In this document: positions 12,501 to 30,427 of the stretch, in pieces
Layout: each line of letters opens with the position of its first letter
How positions within the stretch are numbered: the stretch's first letter is position 1
NCBI RefSeq assembly: GCF_021390395.1
Contig: NZ_JAJUWT010000019.1
Location: 1-64,000 of the forward strand
Source of the DNA: Saccharothrix sp. S26
GTDB taxonomy: Bacteria; Actinomycetota; Actinomycetes; Mycobacteriales; Pseudonocardiaceae
Direction: 5' to 3'
Length of the DNA: 64,000 nt
The notes under the pieces: generated by a model
The model's input: the letters and a program-made list of their open reading frames with translations, nothing else
What the model was told of the DNA's origin: nothing
Databases searched by the model: none
Translations under genes and position numbers: made by a program

Positions 12501-14763
12501 TCCGGGACACCGACCTCGCCGCCTACGACCACCAGGACGTCCCGTTCGAGCGACTGGTCGAAGAGCTCAACCCCACCCGCTCGCTGTCCCGGCACCCGCT
12601 GTTCCAGGTGATGCTGGTCCTGCAGAACACCACCGCGGGACGGGTGGAGCTGCCCGGCCTGACCGCCGAGGTCGCCCCGGTGGACACCGCGAGCGCCAAG
12701 TTCGACCTGACCCTGGGCCTGCGCGAGGAGCACGATGACACCGGCGCGCCCGCCGGCATCACCGGCAGCCTCGAGTTCGCCACCGACCTGTTCGACCGCG
12801 GCACGGCCACCGCCCTCGCCGCCCGGCTGACCAGGATGTTCGCCGCCGTCATCGCCGAGCCGGACACCCGGATCAGCCAACCCGAGCTGCTGGCGCGGCA
12901 GGAGCGGCAGGGCCTGCTGGCGGCGTGGACCGACACCCACGCCGACGCGCCGGTGGACCGTTGCGCGCACGAGCTGGTCGCGGCGCAGGCCGCGCGGACG
13001 CCCGACGCGGTGGCGCTGGTCCACGGCGACGTGCGGGTGACGTACCGGGAGCTGGTGGACCGGGCCAACCGCCTGGCGCACGAGCTGGTCGCGCGCGGTG
13101 TGCGGGCGGGGCAGGTGGTCGGCGTCCTGCTGAACCGCGACGTGGACCTGGTCGTGGCCGTGCTGGGCGTGCTCACCGCGGGCGCCGGGTACACGGCGCT
13201 GGACCCGCGGTTCCCGCGCCGGCGGCTGGCCGAGCTGGCCGACCGCACCGGCACACCGCTGGTCGTGACCGGCACGTCGTCGGCCGACCGGCTGCCGGAC
13301 GTGCCCGCGCTGGTGGTGGACGACCCCGCCACGGCCGCCCGCATCGCCCTGCACCCCGCCACACCGCCGGGGGTGGCGGTGTCACCGGAGGACGTCGCCT
13401 GCGTCATGTTCACCTCGGGGTCGACCGGCGTGCCGAAGGGCGTCGTCGCGCCGCACCGGGCCCTCGTCGGCACGTTGCTCAGCCAGGAGTACGTCGACTT
13501 CTCCCCCGACCACGTGTGGTTGCAGTGCTCGCCGGTGTCGTGGGACGCGTTCGCGCTGGAGCTGTTCGGGCCGTTGCTGGCCGGTGCGACCTGCGTGTTG
13601 CAGCCGGGGCCCACACCGGAGCCCGCGCTGGTCGAACAGCTCGTGGCACGGCACCGGATCACCACCGTGCACCTGTCCGCGAGCCTGCTCAACCACCTGC
13701 TCGACGAGTACCCGACCGCGCTGGCCGGGGTGCGGCAGATCATGACCGGCGGCGAGCCCGCGTCCGTGGCGCACCTGCGCAAGCTGCTGGACCGCCACCC
13801 CGGCGTGCGGCTGGTCAACGGCTACTCGCCGGTCGAGAACATGATCTTCACGGTGTGCCACCGGGTGCGGCTGGAGGACACCGACCTGCCGTCGATCCCG
13901 GTCGGCCGACCGATCGTCAACAAGGGCTTCTACGTCCTCGACGCCCACCTGAACCTGCTGCCGCCCGGTGTCGTCGGCGAGCTGTACATGACCGGTGTCG
14001 GCCTGGCCCGCGGCTACCTGGGCGCGCCGGCGCAGACCGCCGAGCGGTTCGTCGCCTGCCCCTACGAGCCCGGCCGGCGCATGTACCGCACCGGCGACCT
14101 GGTGAAGTGGCAGGCCGACGACCGGGGGCGGTCCGGGGTGCTGCACTTCCTCGGCCGCGCCGACGACCAGATCAAGATCCGCGGGTTCCGGGTGGAGCCG
14201 GGCGAGGTGTCCAACGCGCTGACCCACCACCCGACCGTGCGGCAGGCGGCCGTCGTGGTGCGGGAGGACCGGCCCGGTGACAAGCGGCTGGTGGCCTACG
14301 TGGTGGCCGAGCCGGGCGCGGAGCCGGACCCGGCGTCGCTGCGGGCGCACGCCGAGGAGCACCTGCCCGAGCACCTGCGCCCCAGCGCGTACGTGCGGAT
14401 GGACGTGCTGCCGCGCAACGCCAACGGCAAGCTCGACCGGGCCGCCCTGCCGCCGCCCGACTACCTCGACCGCCCGGCCGGGCGCGCACCGGCGACACCG
14501 CGCGAAGAGGTGATGTGCGCGTTGTTCGCCGAAGTCCTCGGGCTCGACGGCGAGGTCGGCGCGGACGACGACTTCTTCGCCCTGGGCGGCCACTCCCTGC
14601 TGGTGACCCGCCTGATCAGCCGGGTGCGCACGGCGTTCGGCGCCGAGCTGTCCATCAAGTCCGTGTTCGAGAACCGCACCGTGGCGGCGCTGGCCGAGCG
14701 CCTGGGCCACGCGGAACAGGCCCGCCCCGCGCTGCGGCGCCGGGTCCGCCCGGAGGAGGTCAA

Positions 14764-14767
<4 letters not shown>
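509..14767 (+). CDS. Five-module nonribosomal peptide synthetase (A-T-[C-A-T]x4), initiating
   Basis: 4752 aa, GTG start preceded by GGGGAG at 493-498. It opens directly with an adenylation domain and no condensation domain, so it should be the initiating synthetase. Approximate domains: A1 10-500, T1 505-575, C 594-1030, A2 1035-1500, T2 ~1550, C 1609-2050, A3 2065-2545, T3 ~2589, C 2648-3090, A4 3100-3588, T4 ~3632, C 3690-4140, A5 4153-4650, T5 ~4693. Every carrier domain has LGGHSLL with the phosphopantetheine serine, and every C domain has HHIAGDGWS. Core A3 appears as FTSGSTG(x)PKG. Pocket residues mapped by eye to GrsA positions 235/236/239/278/299/301/322/330/331: A1 D-A-L-H-L-G-G-I-F; A2, A3 and A5 D-A-L-H-M-G-G-I-F; A4 D-G-L-F-M-G-G-V-Y. 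I recognise no assigned substrate for these. Modules 1, 2, 3 and 5 carry YSPVE instead of the usual YGPTE. No epimerase, methyltransferase or terminal thioesterase is present. The stop overlaps the next start. Confidence 0.96.
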
Positions 14768-24999
<10,232 letters not shown>

Positions 25000-25025
25000 G
25001 AGAACGAGTACCGAGGAGCACCGCC

Positions 25026-25394
25026 ATGACCGCAGCCCTGACCCGCGAAGCCGCCCTGGTGCACGACTTCTACCGGTTCGTCGACACCGGCGACGTGACC
25101 GCGCTCGTCGCCATGTTCACCGAGGACACCACCTACCACCGCCCCGGCTACCCGCCGGTCGCCGGCCACGACGGCGTGGCGCACTTCTACACGCACGTGC
25201 GGGTGATCCGGGAGGGCGAGCACCGCGTCGAGTCCGTGGTGCTGGAAGGCGACCAGGTCGCCGTGCGCGGGTCGTTCGAGGGCGTGCTGCGCGACGGCTC
25301 GCCGACCAGCCTGCGCTACGCCGACTTCTTCACCCTCGCCGCGGACGGCCGCTTCAGCAAGCGCGAGACGTTCTTCTTCGCCCCCCTCGTCTGA
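25026..25394 (+). CDS. SnoaL-like / NTF2-fold small protein
   Basis: 122 aa. GAGGAG at 25013-25018 supports the ATG at 25026. The pattern is that of the SnoaL/NTF2-like superfamily: an N-terminal helix (LVHDFYRFVDTGDVTALV), a D-x-x-Y-H-RPG stretch, the segment GHDGVAHFY, then beta strands ending in the aromatic FFFAPLV. Members are small alpha+beta barrels that act as polyketide cyclases, isomerases, hydroxylases or dehydratases, or simply bind ligands; the active residue cannot be told from sequence alone. It lies 26 bp after the NRPS stop and 28 bp before the aminotransferase, so it belongs to the operon and probably works on a precursor or on the peptide. That role is inference. Confidence 0.85.
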   Translation: MTAALTREAALVHDFYRFVDTGDVTALVAMFTEDTTYHRPGYPPVAGHDGVAHFYTHVRVIREGEHRVESVVLEGDQVAVRGSFEGVLRDGSPTSLRYADFFTLAADGRFSKRETFFFAPLV

Positions 25395-25422
25395 CACCCA
25401 CTTCCCCGATCGGAGCACCGCC

Positions 25423-26484
25423 ATGACCTCTCTGCTGAACAAGCCCGCCACCGCCGCCGCCTCGCCCGGCCACGGTGCCGCGTTCACCCCGCACCTGTAC
25501 AGCCTCAAGTACTCCCCCGACCTGGGCTGGCACGACGGCGACCTGCTGCCGATGGACAACCTGTCGCTGCACCCGGCGACGCTGGGCCTGCACTACGGGC
25601 AGGTGATCTTCGAGGGCATGAAGGCGTTCCGGCAGCAGGACGGCTCGGTGGCGGCGTTCCGGCCGTGGGAGAACGCGCGGCGCTTCAACCGGTCCGCCGC
25701 GCGCCTGGCGATGCCGTCGCTGCCCGAGCAGCTCTACGTCGACGGCGTGGACCGGCTGGTCGCCGCCGACCACGGCGAGCTGTCCGACCACCCCGACCAC
25801 AGCCTCTACCTGCGCCCGCTGATGTTCGGCACGGACGCGAACCTGATGCTGCGGCCCTCGGAGGAGTACCTGTTCCTGGTCATGGCGTTCGTCGCGGGCG
25901 GGTTCTTCGGCGACGTGGTGCGGCCGGTGTCGGTGCTCGTGTCGCGCGACCAGGCGCGGGCCATGCCCGGCGGCACGGGCGACGTGAAGTGCGCGGCGAA
26001 CTACGGGCCGTCGTTCGTGGCGCAGCGCAAGGCGCAGGAGGCGGGCTGCCAGCAGGTGGTGTGGCTGGACCAGGCCGAGCGCAAGTGGGTCGAGGAGATG
26101 GGCGGCATGAACCTGTTCTTCGTGCGCGGCTCGGGCCCCGGCGCGGAGGTGTTCACCACGCCGTTGACCGGCACGCTGCTGCCCGGCGTGACGCGGGACT
26201 CGTTGCTGCGCATGGCCGCGCGCCTGGGCTACCGGGTCGCCGAGCGACCGGTGTCGGTGGACCAGTGGCGGGCCGGGTGCGAGGCGGGCGAGATCACGGA
26301 GGTGTTCGCCTGCGGCACGGCGGCGGTGGTGACGCCGGTGGGGCAGGTGCGTGACGTGGACGGCGACTTCACCGTGGGCGACGGCGGGATGGGGCCGGTG
26401 ACCGGCGCCCTGCGCACCGCCCTGGTCGACCTCCAGCACGGCCGCGTGCCGGACGTGGACGGCTGGCTGCACCGCGTGTGCTGA
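25423..26484 (+). CDS. ilvE: Branched-chain amino acid aminotransferase (class IV, PLP)
   Basis: 353 aa, the normal length for bacterial IlvE; GGAG at 25412-25415. It carries the class IV signature: LHYGQVIFEGMKAFR near residue 57, RPLMFGTDANL in the middle, and GDVKCAANYG, whose lysine (about residue 189) should bind pyridoxal phosphate, followed by VEEMGGMNLFFV and EVFACGTAAVVTPVG. The enzyme interconverts Leu, Ile and Val with their 2-oxo acids using glutamate/2-oxoglutarate. As the last gene of the NRPS operon, directly followed by a terminator, it probably supplies a branched-chain or unusual aliphatic building block. This agrees with the leucine-like pocket of module 7, though a housekeeping copy elsewhere cannot be excluded. 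Confidence 0.93.
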   Translation: MTSLLNKPATAAASPGHGAAFTPHLYSLKYSPDLGWHDGDLLPMDNLSLHPATLGLHYGQVIFEGMKAFRQQDGSVAAFRPWENARRFNRSAARLAMPSLPEQLYVDGVDRLVAADHGELSDHPDHSLYLRPLMFGTDANLMLRPSEEYLFLVMAFVAGGFFGDVVRPVSVLVSRDQARAMPGGTGDVKCAANYGPSFVAQRKAQEAGCQQVVWLDQAERKWVEEMGGMNLFFVRGSGPGAEVFTTPLTGTLLPGVTRDSLLRMAARLGYRVAERPVSVDQWRAGCEAGEITEVFACGTAAVVTPVGQVRDVDGDFTVGDGGMGPVTGALRTALVDLQHGRVPDVDGWLHRVC

Positions 26485-26500
26485 CCGGGACGGGCGACGC

Positions 26501-26525
26501 GGGCCGAGTCGGTGCGACCCGGCCC
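26501..26525 (+). terminator. Hairpin terminator of the NRPS operon
   Basis: Arms GGGCCG-a-GTCG and CGAC-c-CGGCCC with a GTG loop: ten paired bases with one mismatch, starting 16 bp after the aminotransferase stop. There is no U-run, as is common for GC-rich actinomycete terminators. Confidence 0.6.
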
Positions 26526-26561
26526 GCCCCCATCCGGGTGACGTTCGGTGATCGCCCGGTA

Positions 26562-26577
26562 ACGCCTCGCGAGGCGT
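26562..26577. promoter_or_regulatory. Perfect 16-bp palindrome upstream of secreted-protein gene
   Basis: ACGCCTCGCGAGGCGT is perfectly self-complementary with no loop, 50 bp before the ATG at 26627. A loopless palindrome is more like a dimeric repressor site than a terminator. The binding protein is unknown. Confidence 0.4.
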
Positions 26578-26626
26578 CGCCGATGGCACGGGTGTCCCGC
26601 AGGGCCGTACGCCGGGAGGTTCACCG

Positions 26627-27151
26627 ATGAACGCGAGCAAAGCCGTCACCGCCCTCTGCGCGACCGCGGGCCTGACCGCGGCGCTGTCCGGCCTCGGGCC
26701 GACCGCCCACGCGGCGGCCGTGGCGACCTGCCTGACCAACGAGGTCGTGACGTTCAGCGAACCGGTGACCAACACCCCGAAGACCGTCACGGTCACGGTC
26801 AAGGGTCAGCTCTTCACCTGCGTCGGCGGCCCCGCCGCCACCGGCTCCTACACCGAGACGGCCGAACTGCCGAACTACAGCTGCACCTCGCTGTTCTACC
26901 AGGGTGCGGGCACGCGGGTCTTCACGTGGAACGACCCGGGCGTCGAGCCGAGCACCTACTCGTACAACCGGACGTCCAGCCGGGTCGGCGCGAACATCGT
27001 CATCGTGCTGCTGGGTTCGATCACCTCCGGCACGTTCGCCACCGAACCGGCGAAGATGCAGCTGGACGCGGTCAACCCCGACCCGCTGCGCTGCGCCACC
27101 ACCGGCATCACCGGGCTGAGCCTGTTCGGCGCCCTGACCGTGGGGGTCTGA
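26627..27151 (+). CDS. Secreted protein of unknown function
   Basis: 174 aa. The N-terminus is a Sec signal peptide: MNASK, a hydrophobic stretch with ATAGLTAALSGLG, and a likely cleavage site after AHA (about residue 27). The mature part contains four cysteines (in TCLTNE, FTCVGG, YSCTS, LRCATT), enough for two disulfides, and is rich in Thr, Val and Gly, suggesting a small beta-sandwich. GGGAGG at 26610-26615 serves as ribosome site. I do not recognise a named family. It stands alone between the NRPS terminator and the AHSA1-ArsR operon, so it is probably not part of peptide biosynthesis. Confidence 0.8.
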   Translation: MNASKAVTALCATAGLTAALSGLGPTAHAAAVATCLTNEVVTFSEPVTNTPKTVTVTVKGQLFTCVGGPAATGSYTETAELPNYSCTSLFYQGAGTRVFTWNDPGVEPSTYSYNRTSSRVGANIVIVLLGSITSGTFATEPAKMQLDAVNPDPLRCATTGITGLSLFGALTVGV

Positions 27152-27172
27152 CGTCCCCACCCACCGCGGTCG

Positions 27173-27220
27173 TTGACGCAACCATTTGGTTGCGATACGG
27201 TCGGCAACCGAATGGTTGCC
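27173..27220 (+). promoter_or_regulatory. Promoter with twin palindromic operators for the AHSA1-arsR operon
   Basis: A -35 TTGACG (27173-27178), a 17-bp spacer and a -10 TACGGT (27196-27201) form a good sigma70-type promoter. Two inverted repeats of the same design lie on it: CAACC-ATTT-GGTTG (27179-27192), filling the spacer, and CAACC-GAAT-GGTTG (27205-27218, extending to GGCAACC...GGTTGCC at 27203-27220), over the start region. Their centres are 26 bp apart. The position is ideal for autorepression by the ArsR protein encoded second in the operon. Confidence 0.75.
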
Positions 27221-27237
27221 ACTCGTGAGAGGCCGTG

Positions 27238-27669
27238 ATGGGTTTTCCTGATCGCATCGAGCGCGTCGTCGAGATCGCCCGCACCCCGGTCGAGGTCTGG
27301 GCGGCGCTCACCACGGCCGAGGGGTTGGGCGCGTGGTTCGGCCACGAGGCCTCGATCGCCCTGCGCCCGGGCGGCACCGCCCGGATGAGCTGGGACGACG
27401 GGCACTCCGTCGAGATGAGGGTGGAGCGGGTCGAGAAACCGACGGTCTTCGGCTTCACCTGGCCGGTCTTCGGGATGCCCTCCGACGACCCGCGCCGCAC
27501 GTACGTCGAGTTCACGCTGGAGGAAGTGGCCGCGGGCACCCGGCTCACGGTCGTGGAGACCGGGTTCTCGCAACTGCCGGACGACGCCTACGGCAAGGGG
27601 TACGACGCGCACACGAAGGGTTGGGCGAGCGAGCTGGGAGAGCTGGTCGACCACCTCGCGCCCGCCTGA
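27238..27669 (+). CDS. SRPBCC/AHSA1 family protein
   Basis: 143 aa from ATG 27238, with GAGAGG at 27227-27232; a GTG at 27235 directly before it is an equally possible start. The sequence fits the AHSA1 (activator of Hsp90 ATPase homologue 1-like) branch of the START/SRPBCC fold: IERVVEIARTPVEVWAALT at the N-terminus, GLGAWFG, then FGFTWPVF and a C-terminal helix beginning GWASELGELVDHL. Proteins of this type bind hydrophobic ligands in a helix-grip pocket. In actinobacteria they often sit, as here, in front of an ArsR regulator 5 bp downstream. The ligand is unknown. Confidence 0.88.
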   Translation: MGFPDRIERVVEIARTPVEVWAALTTAEGLGAWFGHEASIALRPGGTARMSWDDGHSVEMRVERVEKPTVFGFTWPVFGMPSDDPRRTYVEFTLEEVAAGTRLTVVETGFSQLPDDAYGKGYDAHTKGWASELGELVDHLAPA

Positions 27670-27674
27670 CGCCG

Positions 27675-28052
27675 ATGCCGCGCGACGGCGAAGCGGTCGC
27701 CGAACAGGTCTTCACCGCCCTGGCCGACCCGACCCGACGGACCATCCTGGCCGCACTCGCGTCGGGTGGCCCGGCCACGGCCACGGACCTGGCCGACCGC
27801 CTGCCCATCACCCGCCAGGCGATCGCGAAGCACCTGGCCCTGCTCACCGAGGTGGGCCTGGTGACGGCGGAGCCCGGCGAGCGGCGGCGAGTCCGCTTCC
27901 GGCTGCGTTCCGCGCCGATGCAGGTGGCCCAGCAGTACCTGGCCTCACTGGCGCGTGACTGGGACGGCCCGCTCAGCGCGCTCAAGGACCACCTCGACCG
28001 CAGTGCCCCGACCGCGGCACCACCGGGCACGACACCGAAGAACCGCGGCTGA
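27675..28052 (+). CDS. ArsR family winged-helix repressor
   Basis: 125 aa. The winged-helix core is clear: VFTALADPTRRTILAALASG (helices 1-2), LADRLPITRQAIAKHLALL (helix-turn-helix) and VTAEPGERRRVRFRL (wing). There is no CxC metal motif, so it probably does not sense metals; this is the metal-independent type that regulates an adjacent AHSA1 gene. It starts 5 bp after the AHSA1 stop and should be cotranscribed from the promoter at 27173. The matched CAACC-N4-GGTTG palindromes on that promoter are its probable operators, making the operon autoregulated. The C-terminal tail (TAAPPGTTPKNRG) looks unstructured. Confidence 0.9.
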   Translation: MPRDGEAVAEQVFTALADPTRRTILAALASGGPATATDLADRLPITRQAIAKHLALLTEVGLVTAEPGERRRVRFRLRSAPMQVAQQYLASLARDWDGPLSALKDHLDRSAPTAAPPGTTPKNRG

Positions 28053-28147
28053 CCACGGACCGCCCGCTGCCGTGAGCCGGCGTGCCGCCGCCCATCGACG
28101 CCGGCGACCCGGACCGCGCGCGTGAACCTGGAAGGTGGACCTCCACG

Positions 28148-28912
28148 ATGAAGACCCCGCCGATCGTCTCCCCGGCAGCCTGGGAGCAAGCCCGGCAGGA
28201 GCTGCTGGTGCGGGAGAAGGAGCTGACCCGGGCCAAGGACGCCATGGCCGCGGCGCGCCGGCGGATGCCGTGGCTGGCGGTGGACGAGGAGTACGCCTTC
28301 GACACCCCGCGCGGGCGGATGAGCCTGCTCGACCTGTTCGAGGGCCGCCGGCAGCTCGTCGTCTACCGCGCGTTCTACGAGCCGGGCGTGTACGGCTGGC
28401 CCGACCACGCGTGCCGCGGCTGCTCGCTCGTGACGGCCGACCAGGTCGGGCACGTCGCCCACCTCCACGCCCGCGACACCACCCTGGCGTTCGCCTCACG
28501 CGCGCCGCAGGCCGACATCGAGCGGTTGAAGGCGCGGATGGGGTGGACGATGCCCTGGGTCACCCTGCTGGACGACTTCGACGCCGACTTCGGCGTGGAC
28601 GAGTGGCACGGCACCAACGCGTTCCTCCGCGAGGGCGACCGCGTGTTCCGCACGTACTTCGTCAACGGCCGGGGCGACGAGGCGTTGGGCAGCACGTTCA
28701 GCTACCTCGACATCACCGCGCTCGGGCGGCAGGAGGACTGGGAGGACTCGCCCGAGGGCTACCCCCGGACGCCGCCGTACGCGTGGTGGAACTGGCACGA
28801 CGAGTACAGCGACGCGGGCCCGGCCGAGGGTTGGCTGGAGAAGGTCGCCGAAGCCGAGGGCACGGTGACCTCCGTGCGCCCGACGGCGACGCACGACGAC
28901 TGCTGCCACTGA
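28148..28912 (+). CDS. DUF899 family thioredoxin-like protein
   Basis: 254 aa. It matches the DUF899 family: the opening VSPAAWEQARQELLVREKEL, then RRRMPWLAVDEEYAF, the redox-type segment CRGCSLV around residue 98, FDADFGVDEWHG, and the late tryptophan-rich PYAWWNWHDEY. DUF899 proteins have a thioredoxin fold, and CxxC here may be redox active; the physiological role is unknown. The start at 28148 is preceded by GGAAGGTGGA. The gene follows arsR by 95 bp on the same strand and may belong to the same transcription unit. It faces the DUF4342 gene tail to tail. The C-terminus ends in DDCCH. Confidence 0.88.
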   Translation: MKTPPIVSPAAWEQARQELLVREKELTRAKDAMAAARRRMPWLAVDEEYAFDTPRGRMSLLDLFEGRRQLVVYRAFYEPGVYGWPDHACRGCSLVTADQVGHVAHLHARDTTLAFASRAPQADIERLKARMGWTMPWVTLLDDFDADFGVDEWHGTNAFLREGDRVFRTYFVNGRGDEALGSTFSYLDITALGRQEDWEDSPEGYPRTPPYAWWNWHDEYSDAGPAEGWLEKVAEAEGTVTSVRPTATHDDCCH

Positions 28913-29057
28913 CGAGCCGGAACGCGGAGGAACCCCACCCGCGTGCCGGACTCCGCACCGGACGTACACCGCACGACCCGCGGCACGGCGATGACCGGGC
29001 AACCGCTCCGGTGAGCGGCCGCCCGGCCATCGAGCCCCTGCGATCCCGGCCCGGTGC

Positions 29058-29345
29058 TCAGCCGGTCCCGGTCGGCCCAGCCTCGTCCGACGCCGTTTCG
29101 TCCGAACCGGCCGGCGCGCCGTCCTCCGGCCCCTCCACGCCCACCGACCACGGCCCAGCGAGCGCGGCGAACGCCGCCACGGCCGTCACCACCGGTGCGG
29201 CGACCGCGGCCACCACGCCCGCCGTCACCGGGATGTCCAGCACCGGCTCGCCCTGGCCGTTGCGCACCACCACCCGGCGCGTGTTGCCCTCGTGCACGAG
29301 CTGCTTGATCTTCTCCGTCAGCGCGTCGACGCCCTGCTCCACCAT
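29058..29345 (-). CDS. DUF4342 domain protein
   Basis: 95 aa from the ATG at 29345, chosen because GGAGGGGGTGGAG lies directly upstream; an ATG at 29369 would add eight residues. The pattern is that of DUF4342: an amphipathic helix with LTEKIKQLVHEGNTRRVVV, NGQGEPVLDIPVT, and a glycine/alanine-rich hydrophobic hairpin (VTAGVVAAVAAPVVTAVAAF) that probably sits in the membrane. The C-terminal 25 residues are acidic and unstructured. Function is unknown. It lies just downstream of the CorA-type gene on the same strand (43 bp apart), so the two are likely cotranscribed. Confidence 0.82.
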   Translation of the reverse strand: MVEQGVDALTEKIKQLVHEGNTRRVVVRNGQGEPVLDIPVTAGVVAAVAAPVVTAVAAFAALAGPWSVGVEGPEDGAPAGSDETASDEAGPTGTG

Positions 29346-29388
29346 CTCCACCCCCTCCTCGCCGACCATCCTGCCGGTCGCCGCTCGC

Positions 29389-30369
29389 TCAGATCCAATC
29401 GCGTCGCTTGAACAGGGCGTACAGCCCGGCCGACAGCAGCAGCATGGCGATCGTGGACGTCCAGAAGCCCCACACCTCGTCGAAACCGGGGTACGGCACG
29501 TTCTGGCCGTAGAAGCCGGTCACGGCGGTCGGCACGGCGATGATCGCCGCCCAGCCGGTCACCTTCTTCATGATCAGGTTCAGCCGGTTGCCCTGGAGGT
29601 TGAGCTGGATGTCGCGGATGGTCGCGACCATGTCCCGCAACGACTCCGTCCACTCCGACGCGCGCAGCACGTGGTCGTAGACGTCCTGGTAGTACGGCGT
29701 CATCCGGGTGTCGACCACGGCGTGGTCGCGGCGCATCAGGCCGCTGAGCACGTCCCGCATCGGCAGCACGACCCGGCGCAACATCACCAGCGACTTGCGC
29801 ATCGCCAACGCCCGCCGCTGCATGTCGGGGTCGTCCGGGCGCTCGGCGAACACGAGGTCCTCCAGGCCCTCGATGTGGTCGTCCAACGCCTGCACGGCGT
29901 CGAAGTGGCTGTCCACGATCACGTCCAGCAGCCCGTGCAGCAGGAACCCGACCCCGCTGCCGGCCAGGCTCGCCGACTCGTCCCACCGCCTGGTCACGGC
30001 GTCCATGTCGAACCGGTCGTCGTTGCGGACCGTGACCAGCGCCCGGGGCGTCACGAACGCCGACAGCTCCGCCGCGGTCAACCGGCCAGACCGCTCGTCC
30101 AGGCTCACCGCGTAGGCGTTCACCAGCAGGTGCGTGTCGTACTGGTGCAGCTTGGGCCGCTCGTGGTTCTCCAGGGCGTCTTCGACCGACGTGGCGTGCA
30201 GGCCCAGCTCCTCCGCCAAGGCCGCCAGGTCCGCCTCCGAGGGGCCGCACAGGTCCAGCCAGACGACGGCGTCCTCGTCGCGCAGCAGCCGCGGCACGTC
30301 GGCGACCGGGAAGTCCTCCTCCGCGAGCGTGCCGTCGCGGTACAGGCGGTTTCGTGGCACGGGTGCCAC
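29389..30369 (-). CDS. corA: CorA family divalent cation transporter
   Basis: 326 aa with a GTG start. The architecture is that of CorA/ZntB channels: a cytoplasmic alpha/beta domain (VWLDLCGPSEADL, SVEDALENHERPKL, LVNAYAVSLD), a long stalk helix with RDIQLNLQGNRLNLIMKKVT, and two C-terminal membrane helices (GWAAIIAVPTAVTGFYG and STIAMLLLSAGLYALF) followed by KRRDW. The pore signature is YGQN, where classical CorA has GMN. This Q variant is seen in many actinobacterial and ZntB-like members, so the transported ion (Mg, Zn or other) is uncertain. It is predicted to form a pentamer in the plasma membrane. The start codon lies 58 bp from the end of the next minus-strand gene. Confidence 0.9.
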   Translation of the reverse strand: MAPVPRNRLYRDGTLAEEDFPVADVPRLLRDEDAVVWLDLCGPSEADLAALAEELGLHATSVEDALENHERPKLHQYDTHLLVNAYAVSLDERSGRLTAAELSAFVTPRALVTVRNDDRFDMDAVTRRWDESASLAGSGVGFLLHGLLDVIVDSHFDAVQALDDHIEGLEDLVFAERPDDPDMQRRALAMRKSLVMLRRVVLPMRDVLSGLMRRDHAVVDTRMTPYYQDVYDHVLRASEWTESLRDMVATIRDIQLNLQGNRLNLIMKKVTGWAAIIAVPTAVTGFYGQNVPYPGFDEVWGFWTSTIAMLLLSAGLYALFKRRDWI

Positions 30370-30427
30370 AGTAGCGACGGCCGACCCCGGCCGCGGTTCG
30401 GCGAGGACCGCGGCCGGGGTCGCCCGC

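Noticed and set aside
371..13354. A minus-strand reading frame open for over 4300 codons opposite the first NRPS (and similar ones opposite the second).
   Set aside because: It lies antisense to clear NRPS domains, has low-complexity R/G/V/H-rich sequence and no motifs. At this GC content stops are rare in the antisense frame.
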